Shown here in pieces: positions 5,195-8,166 of a DNA stretch of 8,166 nt. The position numbers were made by a program, and so were the translations under genes. Source of the stretch: an uncultured Clostridia bacterium (GTDB taxonomy: Bacteria; Bacillota; Clostridia; Oscillospirales; Butyricicoccaceae); contig CANUCM010000027.1 in assembly GCA_947856675.1 (NCBI GenBank), forward strand, positions 1 to 8,166, in the 5' to 3' direction. How positions within the stretch are numbered: position 1 is the stretch's first letter; every line of letters begins with the position of its first letter. The notes under the pieces are model-generated. The model was not told the origin of the DNA. It saw nothing but the letters and a program-made list of their open reading frames with translations, and did no database searches.

Positions 5195-6256
5195 ATGAAA
5201 GAGTGCAAACGAATCCGTGAGTGGATGGAGGTGCCGGGCCGGCTGGAAACGGGACCGCTCAACAGCATCACCGACGTGCCAGGCGTGACGGTGGGGCACT
5301 GTACGCTGATTGAGGGCGACAATATCCGCACGGGCGTAACCGTCGTTAAGCCCCACCAGGGGAACGTGTATATCATGCGTCCTCCGGCAGGCGTCTGCGC
5401 GGGCAACGGCCACACAAAGGCCACCGGTTCGCTGCAGATTGAGGAAATGGGCGAGCTGGAGTCGTGCATCGCGCTGACATCGACGCTGTCGGTCGGCCCG
5501 GCGATGCAGGGGCTTTTGGACTACCACAAAGCCGACATGCAGGACTGCTCGTTCAAGTCGATTAACCTGTGCGTTATGGAAACCAACGACGGCCCGCTCA
5601 ACGACATCATGGGCGGTCATGTTCGGCCGGAACATGTTGCGCAGGCGGCGGCCTGCGCGGGGACACATGTCGAAGAAGGCGGCGTGGGCGCCGGCACAGG
5701 CTGCACCTGCTTTGGCTACAAGGGCGGCATCGGCACTTCGTCGCGCGTGGTTCGGGGCGTCAACATCGGGGAGGATCGCGATTTCACCGTCGGCGTGATG
5801 CTGCAGGCCAATTTCGGCGGGAACCTCAATATTTACGGGCATCAGCTGCCGTTCCCGCCGCTGCCGACGTACATTGACGACTCCCCGCGCGGCTCGTGCT
5901 CCATCGTCGTGGCGACCGACGCGCCCATGTCGGACCGCCAGCTGCGCAGGCTGGCGCGGCGCGCCATTGTGGGCATGACGCTGACCGGCACCCCGCTGAC
6001 CAATTCCAGCGGCGATTATGCCGTGGCATTTTCGAATTATGAGAAAAACCTGAGGAACTATAAGGAAGAACGAATTCGCAGCATCGATGTGTTGTCTGAC
6101 AACCGGATCAATCTCTTTTTTGAGGCGTGCGCGGAAGCCGCGCGGGAAGCGGTCTACAATGCGCTGTGCATGGCGCAGGACATGAAAGGGATTGACGGTC
6201 ACGAGTTTAAAGGGTTTAATCCTCTCGACTTCGCCTCGCTGCTGCCGCTGAAATAG
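5195..6256 (+). CDS. P1 family (S58/DmpA) self-processing aminopeptidase
   Basis: A 353-residue member of peptidase family S58 (P1, DmpA-like), N-terminal nucleophile enzymes with L-aminopeptidase, D-Ala-esterase/amidase or beta-peptidyl activity in characterised members. The N-terminal SITDVPGVTVGHCTL (24-38) is typical. An Asn/Gly-rich core follows (GNGHTKATGS at 70-79, GGVGAGTGCTCFGYKGG at 162-178). The self-cleavage site is PRGSCSIVVATDAP (231-244): cleavage before Ser234 would expose the nucleophile on the beta chain. Downstream TLTGTPLTNSSGDYAVAFS is also family-like. ATG 5195 has AAAGGGG 8 nt upstream; the longer frame from 5144 runs back into the previous gene and lacks a site. There is no signal peptide, so it is probably cytosolic. 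It lies 22 nt after the phosphatase gene and 15 nt before the next gene. The substrate is unknown. Confidence 0.93.
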   Translation: MKECKRIREWMEVPGRLETGPLNSITDVPGVTVGHCTLIEGDNIRTGVTVVKPHQGNVYIMRPPAGVCAGNGHTKATGSLQIEEMGELESCIALTSTLSVGPAMQGLLDYHKADMQDCSFKSINLCVMETNDGPLNDIMGGHVRPEHVAQAAACAGTHVEEGGVGAGTGCTCFGYKGGIGTSSRVVRGVNIGEDRDFTVGVMLQANFGGNLNIYGHQLPFPPLPTYIDDSPRGSCSIVVATDAPMSDRQLRRLARRAIVGMTLTGTPLTNSSGDYAVAFSNYEKNLRNYKEERIRSIDVLSDNRINLFFEACAEAAREAVYNALCMAQDMKGIDGHEFKGFNPLDFASLLPLK

Positions 6257-6271
6257 AAGGAAGAGGGTTTT

Positions 6272-7141
6272 ATGAAAAAACACGCATCCGGCATCCGGCC
6301 TGCATACATTGCGCAGTACTTTGTCATTTTGCTGGGTTCATGCATTTACGGCGTGGGCCTGACGGTGTTCCTTCAGCCATCCGGCGTGCCGATGGGAGGC
6401 ATCCCGGGTATTTCGCTTGTTTTGGAGTATTTGTTCGGCGCCCCGATCGGCGTGATGAACTTTGTGCTCAACATTCCGCTGTTTATTCTGGGGTACCGGG
6501 TGCTCGGACGCGAGTTCTTTTTTACAACGCTGTTTTCCATCGTGACTTCGTCGCTGTTTATTGACATATGCGGCCCGTTCTTGCCGCTGTACACGGGCGA
6601 CACACTGCTGGCGTCGCTGTTCGGCGGCGTCATCATGGGCGTCGGGTTTGGCATGGTGTTCCGTGTCGGCGGCACGACAGGCGGCACGGATGTGCTGTCC
6701 AAGTATTTTTACCTGCGGCGCAGCATACCGCTCGGCACGACCAGCATCCTGTGCAACGCGGTGGTCATTGCCGGCAGCGCCATCGTGTACAAGAGTCTGG
6801 AAAGCGCGATGTACGGCATCATTGTGACCTATGTATCGGGCGTCGTGATCGACAAGGTTGTGTATGGCGCCGACCGCCAGAAAAACGCCTTTATCATCAC
6901 CGGACGCCCGCGGGAGATTTCCGCGGCGGTCATGAAAGCGCTGCATCACGGCGTGACGGCCATGCCGGCCAGAGGCATGTACACCGGCGACGAAAAGACC
7001 GTGCTGGTGTGTGCGGTGCGCCGCAATGAGGTCATGCGGCTGAAAGGCATTGTCGCGCAGGCCGATCCCGGCGCGTTTATGATGCTGTATGATGTCAGCG
7101 AGGTTTTGGGCGAAGGGTTCAAAACGCGCGCAGATGAGTAA
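6272..7141 (+). CDS. YitT family membrane protein (DUF2179 C-terminal domain)
   Basis: A 289-residue integral membrane protein of the YitT family. Residues 12-198 form the YitT membrane domain with five or six hydrophobic segments. Family motifs are FLQPSGVPMGGIPGIS (33-48) and RVGGTTGGTDVLSK (131-144), the latter being the most conserved stretch. The C-terminal 90 residues (about 203-285) form a soluble DUF2179 domain with AFIIT and the KTVLVCAVRRNEVMRLK strand-helix, a fold thought to bind a ligand. Transport is assumed for the family but the substrate is unknown. ATG 6272 has GAAGGAAGAGGG upstream. It is the last gene of the operon and its stop codon merges with the terminator. Confidence 0.92.
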   Translation: MKKHASGIRPAYIAQYFVILLGSCIYGVGLTVFLQPSGVPMGGIPGISLVLEYLFGAPIGVMNFVLNIPLFILGYRVLGREFFFTTLFSIVTSSLFIDICGPFLPLYTGDTLLASLFGGVIMGVGFGMVFRVGGTTGGTDVLSKYFYLRRSIPLGTTSILCNAVVIAGSAIVYKSLESAMYGIIVTYVSGVVIDKVVYGADRQKNAFIITGRPREISAAVMKALHHGVTAMPARGMYTGDEKTVLVCAVRRNEVMRLKGIVAQADPGAFMMLYDVSEVLGEGFKTRADE

Positions 7142-7184
7142 AAAAAGCTCCCGCAAAGCCACAGGCTGAGCGGGAGCTTTTTTT
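7141..7184. terminator. Bidirectional intrinsic terminator
   Basis: GCTCCCGC (7147-7154) pairs with GCGGGAGC (7170-7177), with an inner AGCC/GGCT helix (7157-7160 with 7164-7167). Six A precede and seven T follow, so on either strand the stem is followed by a U tract. On the plus strand it starts at the yitT stop codon. On the minus strand it starts 10 nt after the stop codon of the small gene at 7195-7320. It therefore ends both converging transcripts. Confidence 0.93.
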
Positions 7185-7194
7185 GAGTATGCGG

Positions 7195-7320
7195 TTACTG
7201 CTGGTCGTGGTCTTTTTTGCAGTTCTGTGCGCCGGTCTGGGGCTTGTTCTGCTTTTTGGGGTTGTTTTGGGCGTCGTACTCATGCGGATTGTTCTGAGTA
7301 TTGTTTTTCGCGTTTTTCAA
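7195..7320 (-). CDS. Small Asn/Gln/Lys-rich protein (41 aa)
   Basis: On the minus strand a TTG (complement of 7318-7320) opens 41 codons to TAA (complement of 7195-7197). GAGGTGA (complement of 7327-7333) lies 6 nt upstream and the bidirectional terminator follows 10 nt after the stop. The product starts MKNAKNNTQNNPHEYDAQNN and contains nine Asn, seven Gln and seven Lys in 41 residues, with one Cys and no hydrophobic segment. It should be disordered and soluble. Small Asn/Gln-rich proteins of this kind occur in spore-forming Firmicutes, some in spores, but I see no recognised SASP or coat motif. The opposite-strand reading is all Val/Leu/Phe, merely the complement of Asn/Lys/Gln codons. The coding call rests on ribosome site, composition and terminator; no clear promoter is seen. 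Confidence 0.65.
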   Translation of the reverse strand: MKNAKNNTQNNPHEYDAQNNPKKQNKPQTGAQNCKKDHDQQ

Positions 7321-7351
7321 TGCTGTTCACCTCGCTTTGGCCTTATGTTTC

Positions 7352-7384
7352 CCCGGCAAAAGCAGGATATACATGTATGCCGGG
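7352..7384. repeat. Inverted repeat with nested palindrome between divergent genes
   Basis: CCCGGCA (7352-7358) is inverted as TGCCGGG (7378-7384) across 19 nt. The 10-bp palindrome ATACATGTAT (7369-7378) lies at its right edge. The element is 2 bp upstream of the yebC -35 box and within the leader or promoter of the minus-strand small gene. It could be an operator or an RNA hairpin; no known regulator site is recognised. Confidence 0.35.
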
Positions 7385-7386
7385 TG

Positions 7387-7415
7387 TTGAGATCAAAAGG
7401 AAAATGTGATAAAAT
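7387..7415 (+). promoter_or_regulatory. Promoter for yebC
   Basis: TTGAGA (7387-7392, five of six) and TAAAAT (7410-7415, five of six) are 17 bp apart, and TGA directly before the -10 supplies an extended -10 element. The leader to yebC would be about 40 nt. The preceding operon ends at a strong terminator, so an independent promoter is expected here. Confidence 0.75.
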
Positions 7416-7462
7416 ATCATGGTATGAAATGATTTCTATATTTACGATACGGAGGAGTTCCT

Positions 7463-8166
7463 ATGTCCGGACATTCCAAGTGGCACAATATTGCCAGAAA
7501 AAAAGGCGTGGTCGACCAGCAGCGCGCCAAGGTATTTACCCGTTATGCCCGTGAAATGGCCATTGCCATCCGCGAAGGCGGCGCCGATCCTGCCAGCAAC
7601 TCCAAACTTAAGGATGTCATTGCCAAGGCCAAAAGCGACAATGTGCCCAATGACAACATCAACCGTGTGCTGCAAAAGTACCAGGGCGGCGCGCAGGCCG
7701 AAAATTACGAGCACATCAACTATGAGGGCTACGGCCCTGCGGGTGTGGCCGTGATCGTCGAAACCATTACGGACAACCGCAACCGCACGGTGTCGGAGAT
7801 GCGCCACTATTTTGATAAATACGGCGGAAACATGGGCGCGTCCGGCTGCGTTTCCTGGCAGTTTGATCAGAAGGGCGTGCTGGTGCTGGAAGCAGAGGAT
7901 CGCGATGAAGAAGAGATCATGATGCAGGCACTTGAGGCCGGCGCCGCGGATTTTGAAGCCGACGGCGACGTGTTTGAGATTTACACCGATCCCAATGAGC
8001 TGGAAACGGTGAAAAAGGCGCTGGAAGACCAGGGCTTAAGCTTTCTGGAAGCCGAGGTGCAGATGGTGCCGCAGAATTATATCACGCTGAGCAATGAAGA
8101 CGACATCAAAAACATGAACAAGCTGCTCGAAATGATGGAAGCCAATGACGACGTGCAGAACGTCTG
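7463..8166 (+). CDS. yebC: YebC/TACO1 family protein, 3' end cut by window
   Basis: The frame runs open for 234 codons to the window edge; family members are about 240-250 residues, so only the last few are missing. The start MSGHSKWHNIARKKGVVDQQ is the YebC signature N terminus (GHSKW), followed by the helical domain with the AKVFTRYAREMAIAIREGG stretch. Next come the NYEGYGPAGVAVIVE and TDNRNRTVSEMR motifs, GGNMGASGCVSWQF, and an acidic third domain ending DDVQNV. ATG 7463 has GGAGGAG 5 nt upstream. Older annotation calls these transcriptional regulators (PmpR in Pseudomonas). More recent work on YebC/TACO1 proteins supports a ribosome-associated role relieving stalls such as those at proline runs. 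Which applies here cannot be read from the sequence. It has its own promoter and diverges from the small minus-strand gene. Confidence 0.96.
   Translation, partial: MSGHSKWHNIARKKGVVDQQRAKVFTRYAREMAIAIREGGADPASNSKLKDVIAKAKSDNVPNDNINRVLQKYQGGAQAENYEHINYEGYGPAGVAVIVETITDNRNRTVSEMRHYFDKYGGNMGASGCVSWQFDQKGVLVLEAEDRDEEEIMMQALEAGAADFEADGDVFEIYTDPNELETVKKALEDQGLSFLEAEVQMVPQNYITLSNEDDIKNMNKLLEMMEANDDVQNV

Noticed and set aside
7183..7554. Plus-strand hydrophobic ORF starting TTG 7183
   Set aside because: It begins inside the terminator T tract, lacks a ribosome site and runs out of frame into yebC. Its Val/Leu/Phe-rich part is the exact complement of the Asn/Lys/Gln-rich minus-strand gene.

Overview
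The window reads as a chromosomal housekeeping region of a moderately GC-rich Firmicute, probably class Clostridia. Supporting signs are strong AAGGAG/GGAGG ribosome-binding sites, U-tailed intrinsic terminators, the lspA plus RluA-family synthase pairing seen in Firmicutes, and YitT and Cof-type HAD proteins. I cannot place it at genus level, and I see no mobile element, tRNA, rRNA or CRISPR array.

Layout. (1) 1-232: a perfect-consensus sigma-A promoter (17-45) and a leader of about 180 nt. The leader holds a possible 22-codon ORF (83-151) and a 20-bp terminator-like hairpin (151-196). (2) 242-1576: a CNNM/CorC (HlyC-type) membrane protein with CBS domains, then a strong terminator. (3) 1620-1901: spacer with a candidate promoter and a second leader carrying two tiny overlapping ORFs, then a CorA-family Mg2+ channel (1902-2849) and a terminator. 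(4) 2938-7184: a compact five-gene operon: lspA, RluA-family pseudouridine synthase, Cof-type HAD phosphatase, P1 (S58/DmpA) self-cleaving peptidase and a YitT membrane protein. It ends at a terminator that works in both directions. (5) 7195-7320, minus strand: an unlisted 41-residue Asn/Gln/Lys-rich small protein that uses the same terminator from the other side. (6) 7387-8166: a good promoter and yebC, cut by the window end.

Functionally, the first two genes both concern divalent cations (CNNM proteins are linked to Mg2+ export, CorA to Mg2+ uptake), but they are separate transcripts. Each has a long leader with a short ORF whose first codons are acidic or Pro/Glu-rich. In E. coli and Salmonella, nascent peptides of that type (MgtL) make translation sensitive to low Mg2+. 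In the first leader the ORF stop codon lies exactly at the foot of the hairpin, which gives a simple, testable attenuation model. This is the most interesting signal in the window, and it is inference from sequence alone.

The operon in (4) mixes lipoprotein maturation, rRNA modification, a small-molecule phosphatase, an aminopeptidase-like enzyme and a membrane protein of unknown substrate. Overlaps and short gaps argue for co-transcription rather than one shared pathway.
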